Part shown: piece by piece, positions 54,698-63,748 of the stretch
Layout: every line of letters starts with the position of its first letter
How positions within the stretch are numbered: position 1 is the stretch's first letter
Assembly: GCA_047975765.1 (NCBI GenBank)
Contig: JBKEEF010000020.1
Span: forward strand, 100,534-164,533
Origin: JAQWBS01 sp047975765
GTDB lineage: Bacteria > Pseudomonadota > Alphaproteobacteria > RF32 > CAG-239
Reading direction: 5' to 3'
DNA length: 64,000 bases
Notes under the pieces: generated by a model
Database searches by the model: none
What the model was told of the DNA's origin: nothing
Seen by the model: only the letters and a program-made list of their open reading frames with translations
Position numbers and translations under genes: made by a program

Positions 54698-55282
54698 TTA
54701 TTTTTCAACCACAGGAAGGTATAAGAATGTTTGATAGTCTTTTGGAGCAACATTATTATCTTCTGGATTAGTTTCATAGACTTCAAAGCCAAACTCATTT
54801 TCGTTGAGTTGATATGTTTCAGAATTTCCAACTTTCATAAAAGCTGTGAGCCAAACAAATGGAAGATAGTCATATGAGCCAATCGCTTCAAACTTCATTG
54901 CTAAAATGCTTTTTCTGATACCTGAGAAAACTTCTGCTTCGTGTGTATCTGGGTAGAGGTGAGGTGTTTCAAAGCCAATAATCACATTTGAAAGTTTTTC
55001 TGAAATTTGGCTTTTTTGATAAATTGTGAAAGGTTTTTTGAATTCTATTTCAGGGTTTTGTTTTTTAAATTGTTCTAGTTTGAGATAGGTTTCAGGAACA
55101 ATTTTGGAAAACTCATTCATTGCAACATCATTCACTTTGATGCCAATGTATGGAACTTCATTCGTTGAAAGAACGCCTTGTTCAGTTATTTTTATTTGAG
55201 AATTGACATAAAAATATGTGCCGGCAAGAAGAAGCACAAGGATAATGATGAAGTAGGATAAAAGTTTGAGTATCTTTTTCAT
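54698..55282 (-). CDS. Membrane-anchored GyrI-like (effector-binding) domain protein
   Basis: 194 aa with an N-terminal helix (FIIILVLLLAGTYFYV) as anchor. The last 70 residues look like the GyrI/AraC effector-binding fold: FGFEVYETNP near the end, YLPFVWLTAFM, and the final TFLYLPVVEK. GyrI-like domains bind hydrophobic small molecules or gyrase, but most are cytosolic, so an exported one is unusual. Assignment is tentative. Confidence 0.55.
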   Translation of the reverse strand: MKKILKLLSYFIIILVLLLAGTYFYVNSQIKITEQGVLSTNEVPYIGIKVNDVAMNEFSKIVPETYLKLEQFKKQNPEIEFKKPFTIYQKSQISEKLSNVIIGFETPHLYPDTHEAEVFSGIRKSILAMKFEAIGSYDYLPFVWLTAFMKVGNSETYQLNENEFGFEVYETNPEDNNVAPKDYQTFLYLPVVEK

Positions 55283-55459
55283 TTTTTAACTCCAAAAAAA
55301 TATTTTAATGATGATAAAATATTCCTTATTTTTTGGCGAGTCAAACGATAAATTGTTTCGGATAAAATTTAATTTTTTTTGTCTTTTTTGTTAATAAAAT
55401 TATAACTATATTCGGTCATACTAAGTTTAATATGTAAAACTAGAAAAAGTTGAGTAAAT

Positions 55460-56557
55460 ATGACTAATTTGAGAACCAAAAACATTTTGAACACAATTAT
55501 CAATGAAGATTGCATTGAAGCAATGAATAAGATGGAAGAAAATTCTGTCGATTTGATTTTTGCAGATCCTCCATATAATCTCCAACTTGGAGATGGCTTG
55601 GTTAGACCGGATAATAGTGTTGTAAATGGTGTCTTCGAAGAGTGGGATAGCTTTGAAAGTCTTGCTGCTTATGATGACTATACACGTCGTTGGATGACAG
55701 CAGCTCGTCGAATTTTGAAAGAAGATGGTGCAATTTGGGTAATTGGTTCATATCATAATATATTTAGAGTTGGTTATATTTTGCAAGATTTAGGTTTCTG
55801 GATTTTGAACGACATTATCTGGAACAAAACGAACCCAATGCCAAACTTTAAAGGAACACGTTTTACAAATGCGCATGAAACCTTGATTTGGGCTTCTAAA
55901 ACACCTAAGTCTAAGTATAAGTTCAATTATGAGGCAATGAAAGCACTTAATGAAGACACTCAAATGCGTAGTGACTGGCAACTTCCTCTTTGTACCGGCA
56001 AAGAAAGAATTAAAGGTGAGGATGGTGCAAAAGTTCATCCGACACAAAAACCAGAAGCTCTGCTTTACCGTGTGTTGATGGCGTCCACTGATGTTGGTGA
56101 TGTTGTGGTTGATCCATTCTTTGGAACAGGTACAACAGGTGCTGTTGCAAAAAAACTTGGACGTAATTTTATCGGAATTGAAAGAGATCGTACTTATGTG
56201 AAAGCTGCACAAGCTAGAATTGATGAAGTTGAAAGAATTGACGAAGATAACTGTTTAGAATTTAGTGTGAAGAAAAAGCAACCTAGAATTCCTTTTGGTC
56301 TAGTGGTTGAAAGAGGTTTACTTTCTGTCGGAGACAAGCTTTACGACGTTAAAGGTAATAAAAAAGCTTCTATTCGTTCAGATGGAACTTTGTTTACAGA
56401 CGATATTCAAGGCTCAATTCACCAAGTTGGAGCTGCAGTTCAAAAGCTACCCGCATGTAATGGCTGGACATATTGGTATTTTGAGGATAAGAAGAAAGGA
56501 TTAGTTTGTATTGATGAACTCAGAGAACAAGTACGTAGTGAAATTTATCCAACATAA
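55460..56557 (+). CDS. ccrM: CcrM-type GANTC DNA adenine methyltransferase
   Basis: Methylates the adenine of GANTC, marking replication state and feeding the GcrA regulon. The 365-aa protein has LIFADPPYNLQLGDGL (catalytic DPPY near 31-40), a later VHPTQKPEALL and the SAM-binding VVDPFFGTGTTGAVAKKLG, an arrangement of the beta class. The last 90 residues form the RAMA domain usual in CcrM. It is followed nine bases later by the Ppx/GppA cluster. Confidence 0.95.
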   Translation: MTNLRTKNILNTIINEDCIEAMNKMEENSVDLIFADPPYNLQLGDGLVRPDNSVVNGVFEEWDSFESLAAYDDYTRRWMTAARRILKEDGAIWVIGSYHNIFRVGYILQDLGFWILNDIIWNKTNPMPNFKGTRFTNAHETLIWASKTPKSKYKFNYEAMKALNEDTQMRSDWQLPLCTGKERIKGEDGAKVHPTQKPEALLYRVLMASTDVGDVVVDPFFGTGTTGAVAKKLGRNFIGIERDRTYVKAAQARIDEVERIDEDNCLEFSVKKKQPRIPFGLVVERGLLSVGDKLYDVKGNKKASIRSDGTLFTDDIQGSIHQVGAAVQKLPACNGWTYWYFEDKKKGLVCIDELREQVRSEIYPT

Positions 56558-56566
56558 AAGAAATAT

Positions 56567-57646
56567 ATGAAAAAATTTAGAGGTAATGACAAAAAAGAAA
56601 TAAAACAAGATAATAGCAGCGAAAGATACGCTGCTATTGACTTGGGAACGAATTGTTGTCGTTTGGTTATTGCTTCTCCCACTCCAACTTCTTTTCGTGT
56701 GATTGAAACTTATTCAAAAATCACTCGCTTAGGTGAGGGGATTATTCAAAATAATGAACTTTCTCTTCGTGCAATTAAGAGAACAATTGCAGCGCTTAAA
56801 GTTTGTTCTGGTGTTGTTGCAGAATATCAACCTGTTGCTCGTACTCGATTTGTAGCAACTGCAGCTTGTCGAAGAGCGACAAACTGTGATGTCTTTATGA
56901 ATATGGTCAAAAAAGAGACAGGGCTTAATATTGAAATTATTTCTTCCAAAGAAGAATCTCGTCTTGCTGTTGTGGGTTGTGTTCCGCTCTTGAATAGAAA
57001 TATCAAAAGAGGTTTAATTTTTGATATTGGTGGTGGTTCAACTGAAATTTCTTTGGCTCGCATTTCTAATTCTGGTAAGATTTTTATTGAAGGTTTTGTT
57101 TCTCTTCCTTATGGTGTCGTGACTGTTTCAGAAGCTTTTCCTGAAGGGGAAATGACTAATTTGGCTTATGATACGATTATTGAAAGAACGCATAAGCTTT
57201 TGAAGGAATTTGATGAAAAACATCAAATTTCAGAAGGAATTAAAAAACACGAAATCCAAATTATTGGAACATCTGGAACAGTTACCGTTTTAGGTGCTGT
57301 TCATCTCAATTTAGTGAGATATAATCGCTCTGCTGTCGACGGAATTTCTATTTCCAGACAAGACATTTATCGTGCGATTAGTAAAATTAAAATGATTGGT
57401 GATGAGGGACGTAAGAAGCATCCTTGCATTGGACTTCATAAAGCAGATTTAACAATTGCAGGCTGTGCAATTATTGAAGGACTTTGCTCTTTCTGGCCAA
57501 TCTCTGAAATCACTGTGGCAGATAGAGGTATCCGAGAAGGTATTTTACTTGATTTGATGCATAAGCCAAATCATAGTCAGACCAAAAATAGATATCATAA
57601 AAATAAAAAACGTCGCTTTTTCTTTAGGAATAAAAAAGATGAATAG
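56567..57646 (+). CDS. Ppx/GppA family phosphatase, first of three
   Basis: 359 aa with the ASKHA fold: YAAIDLGTNCCRLVIA (phosphate-1), RFVATAACRRATN, ISSKEESRLAVVG, LIFDIGGGSTEISLA (phosphate-2) and IIGTSGTVTVLGAVHL. The family hydrolyses exopolyphosphate or pppGpp. It is the longest of three adjacent paralogues, with a basic His/Lys-rich tail. It overlaps the next gene by eight bases. Confidence 0.92.
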   Translation: MKKFRGNDKKEIKQDNSSERYAAIDLGTNCCRLVIASPTPTSFRVIETYSKITRLGEGIIQNNELSLRAIKRTIAALKVCSGVVAEYQPVARTRFVATAACRRATNCDVFMNMVKKETGLNIEIISSKEESRLAVVGCVPLLNRNIKRGLIFDIGGGSTEISLARISNSGKIFIEGFVSLPYGVVTVSEAFPEGEMTNLAYDTIIERTHKLLKEFDEKHQISEGIKKHEIQIIGTSGTVTVLGAVHLNLVRYNRSAVDGISISRQDIYRAISKIKMIGDEGRKKHPCIGLHKADLTIAGCAIIEGLCSFWPISEITVADRGIREGILLDLMHKPNHSQTKNRYHKNKKRRFFFRNKKDE

Positions 57647-58565
57647 GACTTACGCTGCCATTGATTTGGGAAGTAATTCTTGTCGATTGACAATCGTTGA
57701 TAAGACAGGAAAAGAACTTTTTTTCAGTGGTGTTCCTGTCCGACTTGGAGAAGGTATTTCTGAAACAAAGAAAATTTCTGATGCAGCAATTGCTCGTGCC
57801 GTTGAATGTTTTTTCCATTTTCGTCAAGAAATGGATGCTCATGGTGTTGAAAATTATCGTGCTGTGGCAACAGCAGCCATGAGAAATGCAGAAAACGCTC
57901 AAAAGCTTATTGATATTGTGCAAAAAGAAAGCAATATTAAAATTGATATCATTGATGGAGAAGAAGAGGCTCGCTTGACTCTGTTAGGAGCCGTTGTGAA
58001 TGCTGAGAAAACTAAAAAATATGTTTTAGCTTTTGATAGTGGTGGTGGTTCAACTGAAATTTCTTTGGCAACCAATGAAGATATTCCCGAAATTATTCAT
58101 TCTGTTTCCATTCCATGGGGAGGTCGAAATGGTTCTGAACATTTTGACTTGGTAGAATATTCTGAAGAAAAAGCAGATAAATTTAGAGCAGAAATCAGAA
58201 AATATATTCAAAAATTTATGTCTGATTGTCATTTTGAAAAATATTCATGTTCCATTTCATATATTGGTGCTTCCAGCACGCCACTTCGCTTGGCCGCGGC
58301 TTTTCATGATTTTGGTAAATATGAAAGAGGAAATTCTGATAAAAAAGAAATTGAAATCTCCAAAGTTGATGCATTGTTGAATTCTTTTTATCAAAAATCT
58401 GTTTCAGAATTGGCTGTTTCTCCTTATGTTGGAAAAAATAGAAGCCCTATATTTGTCTCAGCTTGTCTTATCTTCGAGACAATTGTGAAGGCCTTTGAAA
58501 TGGATAAAGTAATTGCTTCACTTGGTAGCGTAAAAGAAGGTGTTCTCAAAGAACTCATTTCATAA
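57639..58565 (+). CDS. Ppx/GppA family phosphatase, second of three
   Basis: 308 aa with YAAIDLGSNSCRLTIVDK, AVATAAMRNAEN, IDGEEEARLTLLG and LAFDSGGGSTEISLA. It is shorter than the first copy and keeps the same core. Tandem duplication is likely, since motif spacing matches. It is translated from a start inside the previous gene's end. Confidence 0.92.
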   Translation: MNRTYAAIDLGSNSCRLTIVDKTGKELFFSGVPVRLGEGISETKKISDAAIARAVECFFHFRQEMDAHGVENYRAVATAAMRNAENAQKLIDIVQKESNIKIDIIDGEEEARLTLLGAVVNAEKTKKYVLAFDSGGGSTEISLATNEDIPEIIHSVSIPWGGRNGSEHFDLVEYSEEKADKFRAEIRKYIQKFMSDCHFEKYSCSISYIGASSTPLRLAAAFHDFGKYERGNSDKKEIEISKVDALLNSFYQKSVSELAVSPYVGKNRSPIFVSACLIFETIVKAFEMDKVIASLGSVKEGVLKELIS

Positions 58566-58569
58566 TTGT

Positions 58570-58597
58570 TTGACATTTTTCACATTTTGTCTAAAAT
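58570..58597 (+). promoter_or_regulatory. Promoter ahead of the third Ppx/GppA gene
   Basis: TTGACA (58570-58575) and TAAAAT (58592-58597) are spaced by 16 bases. Confidence 0.5.
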
Positions 58598-58629
58598 ATA
58601 TTTATTGTGATGAAAACTTGGAACGAAAA

Positions 58630-59622
58630 ATGGAAAAAACAAAGGCTGTAATTGAGCTTGGGACAAATAAATGGCGTCTTGCCATGATAAATTCTCGTGG
58701 AGAGAATGTTTTTTATAAAGACCATCCCTCAAAAAAGAGCATGACAGATCGTAAAATTGGAGAAGACTATCTCTTTGCATGCCTCAATGATTTTTCAGAA
58801 GAACTCAAAAAACAAGGTTTAGATATTAATGACAGCCGAAATGTTCGTTCAATTGCCACTGAAGGGTTTAGAGTTGGTGAAAATTCAGAACAACTTATTA
58901 AGCAAATAAAAGAAAAACTAGGTCTTGAGATTGAAATTATTTCCGCTAAAAGAGAAGCAGAACTTTCACTCTATGCAATTGTCAATTCTTCTGAACAGAG
59001 CAATAAAAATAAGTTGATTATTGATATGGGTGGAGGTTCAACTGATTTGGCTCTTTATGTTGCTGAAGAAAACGAAGTTGTTGGAACTGTGTCCTTGATT
59101 GGCTCAAGGTTCTTTCTGGAAAAGGTGAATTCAAGTAAGGGAAATCGTCAGAATGTTTTTGCAAAAGAAGAAGAAAAAATTCATCAAAAAATCGAAAATT
59201 TTAAAGGGAAAACAAATTTTGATGTATATTCTGATAACCTAGAAATCATCACAAATACAGCTGCTATTATGAGAATTGCCTCTAAAGAGGATCAAAATAA
59301 AAAATTTATACCATTAGATATGGTTGGGCAAAAAAAGAAAGCTCTCAACTTGATGCTTTCTATGGAAAAAATCTCTCGTATGAGTCCTCAAGAAGTGTTT
59401 GAACTTGGATATGCGGGTTTTAACTCTGCCCCTCAAACCATTACAGGTGCTTTTATCATTAAAGAAGTTCTCGCAGCTTTAGACCTTGATAAAAATCAAA
59501 AGATTAGCTTTTCTCTCAAAGGACCTAAAGAGGGTGTGGCAATGGAAATGTTTGCTCGAGAAAAATCTCAAAATGATTTGTCTGCAAAGATATTATACAC
59601 TAAAAAAATGTCCTCCAGATAA
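58630..59622 (+). CDS. Divergent Ppx/GppA-like protein, third of three
   Basis: 330 aa from the ATG at 58630. The motifs are altered: AVIELGTNKWRLAMI has Glu in place of the phosphate-1 Asp, and the sugar-like region is shortened. IIDMGGGSTDLALYV (phosphate-2), IISAKREAELSLYAI and a closing KGPKEGVAMEMF remain. The changes suggest loss of, or change in, hydrolysis, so it may be a binding or regulatory paralogue. It has its own promoter. Confidence 0.8.
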   Translation: MEKTKAVIELGTNKWRLAMINSRGENVFYKDHPSKKSMTDRKIGEDYLFACLNDFSEELKKQGLDINDSRNVRSIATEGFRVGENSEQLIKQIKEKLGLEIEIISAKREAELSLYAIVNSSEQSNKNKLIIDMGGGSTDLALYVAEENEVVGTVSLIGSRFFLEKVNSSKGNRQNVFAKEEEKIHQKIENFKGKTNFDVYSDNLEIITNTAAIMRIASKEDQNKKFIPLDMVGQKKKALNLMLSMEKISRMSPQEVFELGYAGFNSAPQTITGAFIIKEVLAALDLDKNQKISFSLKGPKEGVAMEMFAREKSQNDLSAKILYTKKMSSR

Positions 59623-59701
59623 AGGATAATAAATCTTTGCAATTGAACTCAGAATAAGATATACCTATATTCAGTTATAGGTATATTTTTTTGGAAAAAA
59701 A

Positions 59702-60400
59702 ATGGTAATTAAAAAATCTAGTAAGCAAGTTAAAACGCAAAGAAATTTGGCAGTTCGTGTCAAGACAGCAAAATCTCGCACCAAGTCTTCCACAAAGTGG
59801 TTGCAAAGACAGTTGAATGATCCTTATGTGTCAGCAGCACAAAAAGAAGGATATCGTTCTCGTGCGGCTTTCAAGCTGATTCAATTGGATGAGAAATATA
59901 AATTTCTTGGCAAGGGAAAAAGAATTGTCGATTTGGGTTGTGCACCAGGGGGATGGACACAAATTGCAGTTGCTCGCAATAAAGGAGCAGGGCAAATTGT
60001 TGGTTTGGATATTTTAGAAACTGAGCCAATCCAAGGGGCAACATTGCTTTGTCAAGATTTCACTGAGCCTGAAGCTGCTGATAATTTGAAAGCCCTCTTG
60101 GAAGGTGAAGCGGATGTTGTGATGAGCGATATGGCAGCAAATACAATTGGACACCAACAAACAGATCACTTGAGAACGATTTGGTTGGTGGAGCTTGCTT
60201 ATCATTTTGCGAAAGAAGTTTTGGCAGAAGGCGGGATTTATATTGCAAAAGCTTTCCAAGGTGGTGCTGAAACAAATCTTTTGAATGATATCAAGAAAAA
60301 TTTCACCAAAGTTACACATTTCAAACCAGATGCAAGCCGTAAGGATTCATCAGAAACATACCTTGTTGCTCAAGGATTTAAAGGAAAGCATAATGCTTGA
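59702..60400 (+). CDS. rlmE: 23S rRNA (uridine-2552-2'-O)-methyltransferase
   Basis: 232-aa FtsJ-type enzyme that methylates U2552 in the A-loop with SAM. Evidence is YRSRAAFKLIQLDEKY, the SAM motif VDLGCAPGGWTQ, DVVMSDMAANTIGHQQTDH and the K-D-K-E tetrad segments (IAKAFQGG, RKDSSETYLVA). A Lys-rich N-terminal extension is present. It lies downstream of Ppx/GppA genes as in many alphaproteobacteria, and overlaps tldD by eight bases. Confidence 0.97.
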   Translation: MVIKKSSKQVKTQRNLAVRVKTAKSRTKSSTKWLQRQLNDPYVSAAQKEGYRSRAAFKLIQLDEKYKFLGKGKRIVDLGCAPGGWTQIAVARNKGAGQIVGLDILETEPIQGATLLCQDFTEPEAADNLKALLEGEADVVMSDMAANTIGHQQTDHLRTIWLVELAYHFAKEVLAEGGIYIAKAFQGGAETNLLNDIKKNFTKVTHFKPDASRKDSSETYLVAQGFKGKHNA

Positions 60401-61775
60401 TAAAATTTTGGTTTTAGATGTCTTAGATGAGGCATTAAAGACAGGTGGAGACTTTGCAGAAGTCTTTTTTGAAGATAGAATTACGAATAATATTCTCATG
60501 GGAAATAGAAAAGTTGAAAGTTCCGTTTTTGACATCACTTGTGGTGTAGGAATTAGAGTTATTAAAGGCTTTTTTTATAGTTATGTTTCAACAAATGATT
60601 TGACTAGAGATGGGCTTTTGAAGGCTGCTCATAAAGCTGCTCAAGCGATTAAAAGTGAAAAAAGAAATATTCATATCAATTTTGTTGAAGAAAAATTTAA
60701 TTCTTCTCATCCTGTTCTTTTAAATCCGCTTGATGTTTCAAAGCAAGAAAAAAAAGAATATTTGGCTTCCCTTTCTGAAAAAGCTTATGCTCAAAGTGAT
60801 AAAGTGAAAAGAATTGAAGCAAATATTTTAGATAAAACTCAAAATGTTCTCATTGCAAATTCTGAAGGGCTTTGGGTTGAAGATAAAAGAGTTTATACTG
60901 CCTTGGGGCTATCAGCAACAGTTGATGATGGTGTGAATGTTTATGAAGATTTTACCCGCAAGGGAGCTATGAAAGGCTTTGAACAAGTTAAAAATATTGA
61001 TCTGGATTTGTTTGCTCAAGATGTTGTTTCAGGAGCTATGGAACAGTTTTCAGCAGTCAATTGTCCAGCAGGAAAAATGCCAGTTGTGATTAGCAATGAT
61101 GGTGGTGTTTTGTTTCATGAAGCTTGTGGACACTCACTGGAAGCAACTTCTGTTGCAATTGGAGCTTCTGTTTTTGCTGGCAAGAAAGGGCAAAAAATCG
61201 CTTCTGATAAAGTTAGTCTTGTTGACGATGGCACAATCCCAAATGCTTGGGGTTCGCTTAATGTGGATGATGAAGGTGTTAAAACACGTCGTAATACACT
61301 CATCAAGGACGGTGAATTGGTTGGTTATTTGGTCGATAGATTTAATGGTCAGAGAATGGGAGAAAAACCAACAGGAAGTTCTCGCCGTCAGGACTATACT
61401 TATGCCCCAACCTCTCGTATGAATAATACCTATGTTTTGAGTGGCACTTCTGAGCCAGAAGATATTGTTGCTTCGGTTAAAAATGGTTTATATATCACTA
61501 AATTTGGAGGTGGTTCCGTTCAGCCTCAGACAGGTGATTTCAATTTTACAGTTCATAAAGCATATTTGATTGAGAATGGCAAAGTGGGTCAAGCTGTTAA
61601 AGGTGCTAAACTCATCGGAAATTCCGCAGATGTTTTGATGAATATTGATATGGTTGGTAATGATGAAAAAGTTAGTGGAACAGGAATGTGTGGTTCTGCT
61701 TCTGGTTCGGTTCCTGTATGTCATGGAATGCCAACTTTACATATTTCTTCAATCACTGTTGGAGGGCAAAAATAA
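60393..61775 (+). CDS. tldD: Metalloprotease TldD
   Basis: 460 aa from the ATG at 60393 (AAGGAAAG ahead). The zinc motif is HEACGHSLEATS (HExxxH), with GGSVQPQTGDFNF and GMCGSASGSVPV near the end. TldD pairs with PmbA/TldE to form a heterodimeric protease that trims leader peptides and unfolded peptides. Its stop overlaps the pmbA start (TAATG), so the two are coupled. Confidence 0.96.
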   Translation: MLDKILVLDVLDEALKTGGDFAEVFFEDRITNNILMGNRKVESSVFDITCGVGIRVIKGFFYSYVSTNDLTRDGLLKAAHKAAQAIKSEKRNIHINFVEEKFNSSHPVLLNPLDVSKQEKKEYLASLSEKAYAQSDKVKRIEANILDKTQNVLIANSEGLWVEDKRVYTALGLSATVDDGVNVYEDFTRKGAMKGFEQVKNIDLDLFAQDVVSGAMEQFSAVNCPAGKMPVVISNDGGVLFHEACGHSLEATSVAIGASVFAGKKGQKIASDKVSLVDDGTIPNAWGSLNVDDEGVKTRRNTLIKDGELVGYLVDRFNGQRMGEKPTGSSRRQDYTYAPTSRMNNTYVLSGTSEPEDIVASVKNGLYITKFGGGSVQPQTGDFNFTVHKAYLIENGKVGQAVKGAKLIGNSADVLMNIDMVGNDEKVSGTGMCGSASGSVPVCHGMPTLHISSITVGGQK

Positions 61776-63106
61776 TGACAATAGAAAAGTTTATTGAAAA
61801 AATTGTTGAAAATTGTGAACAAAGAGGGTTGAAAAAATATCAGATAACTTATCGTGAATCTGAAAGCGATAGTATTTCTGTTTTTGAACAAGAGGTGAAT
61901 GAGAATGTGAGTTCAAATAATTTGACCTTACAAATCTCTGTTATCGTCAATGGAAAACTTGGCAAGATGACCACAGAAAAATTTGTTGAAGAAGATATTC
62001 ATATGTTGGTCAAACAGGCGATTATGAATGCTGAGATTGTTGAAAATGAAGATGAAGTTTTCTTCTATGATGGCAAAGGTGATTATAAAAAAGTTAGACC
62101 TTATGAGCCATTAATGCAGAAGCTTGAAGCTTTGGATAAAGTTGAATTTCTTAAAAATCTTGAACAGAAAGCATATGATTTAGATAAGAGAATTAATAAA
62201 GTTGTGGCAACTGAATATGGTTTTAGTCGAGACAAACTCATTATGAGAAATTCTTTAGGACTAAATTTGAGCAAAGAAAGTTGTGGTGCTTATGCCTATG
62301 TCTATTTAAGTGCAACAGATGGTAAGCTGAATAAGACTGCAAGTGAAGTTGTAAGTTTTAATAAAGAAAAAGATTTTGATGCTGAAAAACTAGCCAAAGC
62401 AGCGGTTCAAAAAGCTATTGCAAAATTGGGAAGTCAAGATACACACTCTCAAAAAACGCGTGTTGTTTTTGAAAATAAGACCTTTGCAAATTTGCTTTCA
62501 TCAATTAGAGGAATTTTTTCAGCTTATGAAATTGATAAAGGATATTCTAAGCTTAAGATAGAGAGTGTTGGTAAAATAATTGCAAGTTCAAAGCTTTCCA
62601 TTATTGACAACCCACATTTAGACGGTGGTTTTGCAACGGTTTCTTTTGATGGAGAAGGTGTTCCAACCCAAAATAAAAAAATTGTTGATAAAGGTGTGTT
62701 AGAAAATTTGTTTTTTAATCTTTCAATGGCGAACAAATATGAAACAAAATCAACGGGTAATGGTACAGGTGGACTAGGAACAAAACCTTTTAATTTCTAT
62801 GTTGAGAAAGGATATGTCACAAAAAGTGAATTGTTGAAAATTCTAAACAATGGCATATATATAAATGGTCTGAATGGCATTCATGCTGGAATAGATTTAA
62901 TTTCGGGAGATTTTTCTCTTGGAGCAGAAGGTTTTGTGGTTGAAGGAGGTAAGTTGGGCAGTGCATTAAACCAATTTACAATTTCTGGAAACGTTTATGA
63001 GCTGTTGAAGGATGTTGAAGAAGTGGCAAATGATTTAGAATTTAAATCAAGCCCAATCGGAAGCCCTTCAATTTTAATTAAAAACATTACGGTGGCAAGT
63101 AGTTAG
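61775..63106 (+). CDS. pmbA: TldE/PmbA protease subunit
   Basis: 443 aa from the ATG at 61775, sharing one base with the tldD stop. It has the same fold as TldD without the HExxxH zinc motif, as expected for TldE. Supporting segments are FASLLSSIRGIFSA-like text (FANLLSSIRGIFSA), IDNPHLDGGFATVSFDGEG, GINGLNGIHAGID-like text (INGLNGIHAGID) and FSLGAEGFVVEGG. Probably acts with TldD in the cytosol. Confidence 0.95.
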   Translation: MTIEKFIEKIVENCEQRGLKKYQITYRESESDSISVFEQEVNENVSSNNLTLQISVIVNGKLGKMTTEKFVEEDIHMLVKQAIMNAEIVENEDEVFFYDGKGDYKKVRPYEPLMQKLEALDKVEFLKNLEQKAYDLDKRINKVVATEYGFSRDKLIMRNSLGLNLSKESCGAYAYVYLSATDGKLNKTASEVVSFNKEKDFDAEKLAKAAVQKAIAKLGSQDTHSQKTRVVFENKTFANLLSSIRGIFSAYEIDKGYSKLKIESVGKIIASSKLSIIDNPHLDGGFATVSFDGEGVPTQNKKIVDKGVLENLFFNLSMANKYETKSTGNGTGGLGTKPFNFYVEKGYVTKSELLKILNNGIYINGLNGIHAGIDLISGDFSLGAEGFVVEGGKLGSALNQFTISGNVYELLKDVEEVANDLEFKSSPIGSPSILIKNITVASS

Positions 63107-63110
63107 AGAT

Positions 63111-63647
63111 ATGAATTTAAGAATTGAAACAGAAAAAGATTATAATGAAATAACAGAATTGATCAAAAAAGCGTTCTTGTCTGCAAAAGTAACAGACGGA
63201 GAAGAACATCATTTGGTTGATAGAATTAGAAAAAGTGATGAATATGTCCCAGAGCTTTCTTATGTTGTTGAAAATGGAAATGGCTTAGTTGGGCATATTA
63301 TGTTTAGTCAGGTTAAAATTGAAGATGAAGCGAATGAAATGTCTCATCTTTCTTTGGCTTTGGCACCTGTTTCCGTGTTGCCAGAATATCGCAATCAAGG
63401 CATTGGCAAGATGATGATCAGAGAAGCAATTGAGAATGCTCAAAAACTAGGCTATGGTTCTATTCTTGCCTTGGGGTATCCTGAATATTATTCAAAATTT
63501 GGTTTTAGAAAAGCTAAAATTTTTGATGTTAAAGCACCTTTCAAGGATGCTGAAGATTTTCTGATGGCATTGGAGCTTAATGAAGATTCTCTTAAAAATG
63601 TTCAAGGAAAGGTTATTTATAGTAAAGCTTTCTTTCCTGAAAAATAA
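63111..63647 (+). CDS. GNAT N-acetyltransferase
   Basis: 178 aa. LAPVSVLPEYRNQGIGKMM is the acetyl-CoA site (R-N-Q-G-I-G). YPEYYSKFGFRKAKIFDV is the conserved final part of the YhbS-like subfamily. It starts four bases after pmbA and should be cotranscribed with tldD-pmbA. Substrate unknown; no RiPP precursor is seen next to it. Confidence 0.88.
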   Translation: MNLRIETEKDYNEITELIKKAFLSAKVTDGEEHHLVDRIRKSDEYVPELSYVVENGNGLVGHIMFSQVKIEDEANEMSHLSLALAPVSVLPEYRNQGIGKMMIREAIENAQKLGYGSILALGYPEYYSKFGFRKAKIFDVKAPFKDAEDFLMALELNEDSLKNVQGKVIYSKAFFPEK

Positions 63648-63656
63648 AACAGAAAG

Positions 63657-63684
63657 AACCCCCTCTCAATTGAGAGGGTTTAGG
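63657..63684. terminator. Palindromic terminator-like hairpin
   Basis: AACC, then CCCTCTCAATTGAGAGGG, then TT: an 18-base perfect palindrome flanked by complementary ends. The T-run is short. Confidence 0.65.
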
Positions 63685-63748
63685 ACTAAATTTTGTTTTT
63701 GTTTATCATAAGGATAAAAATAAATCCAGTTGTTTTTAATCGCATCAT

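Noticed and set aside
61688..61774. Upstream extension of pmbA (start at 61688)
   Set aside because: It would overlap tldD by 88 bases, begins with an unlikely Trp/Cys/Phe-rich stretch, and the TAATG start at 61775 is far better.
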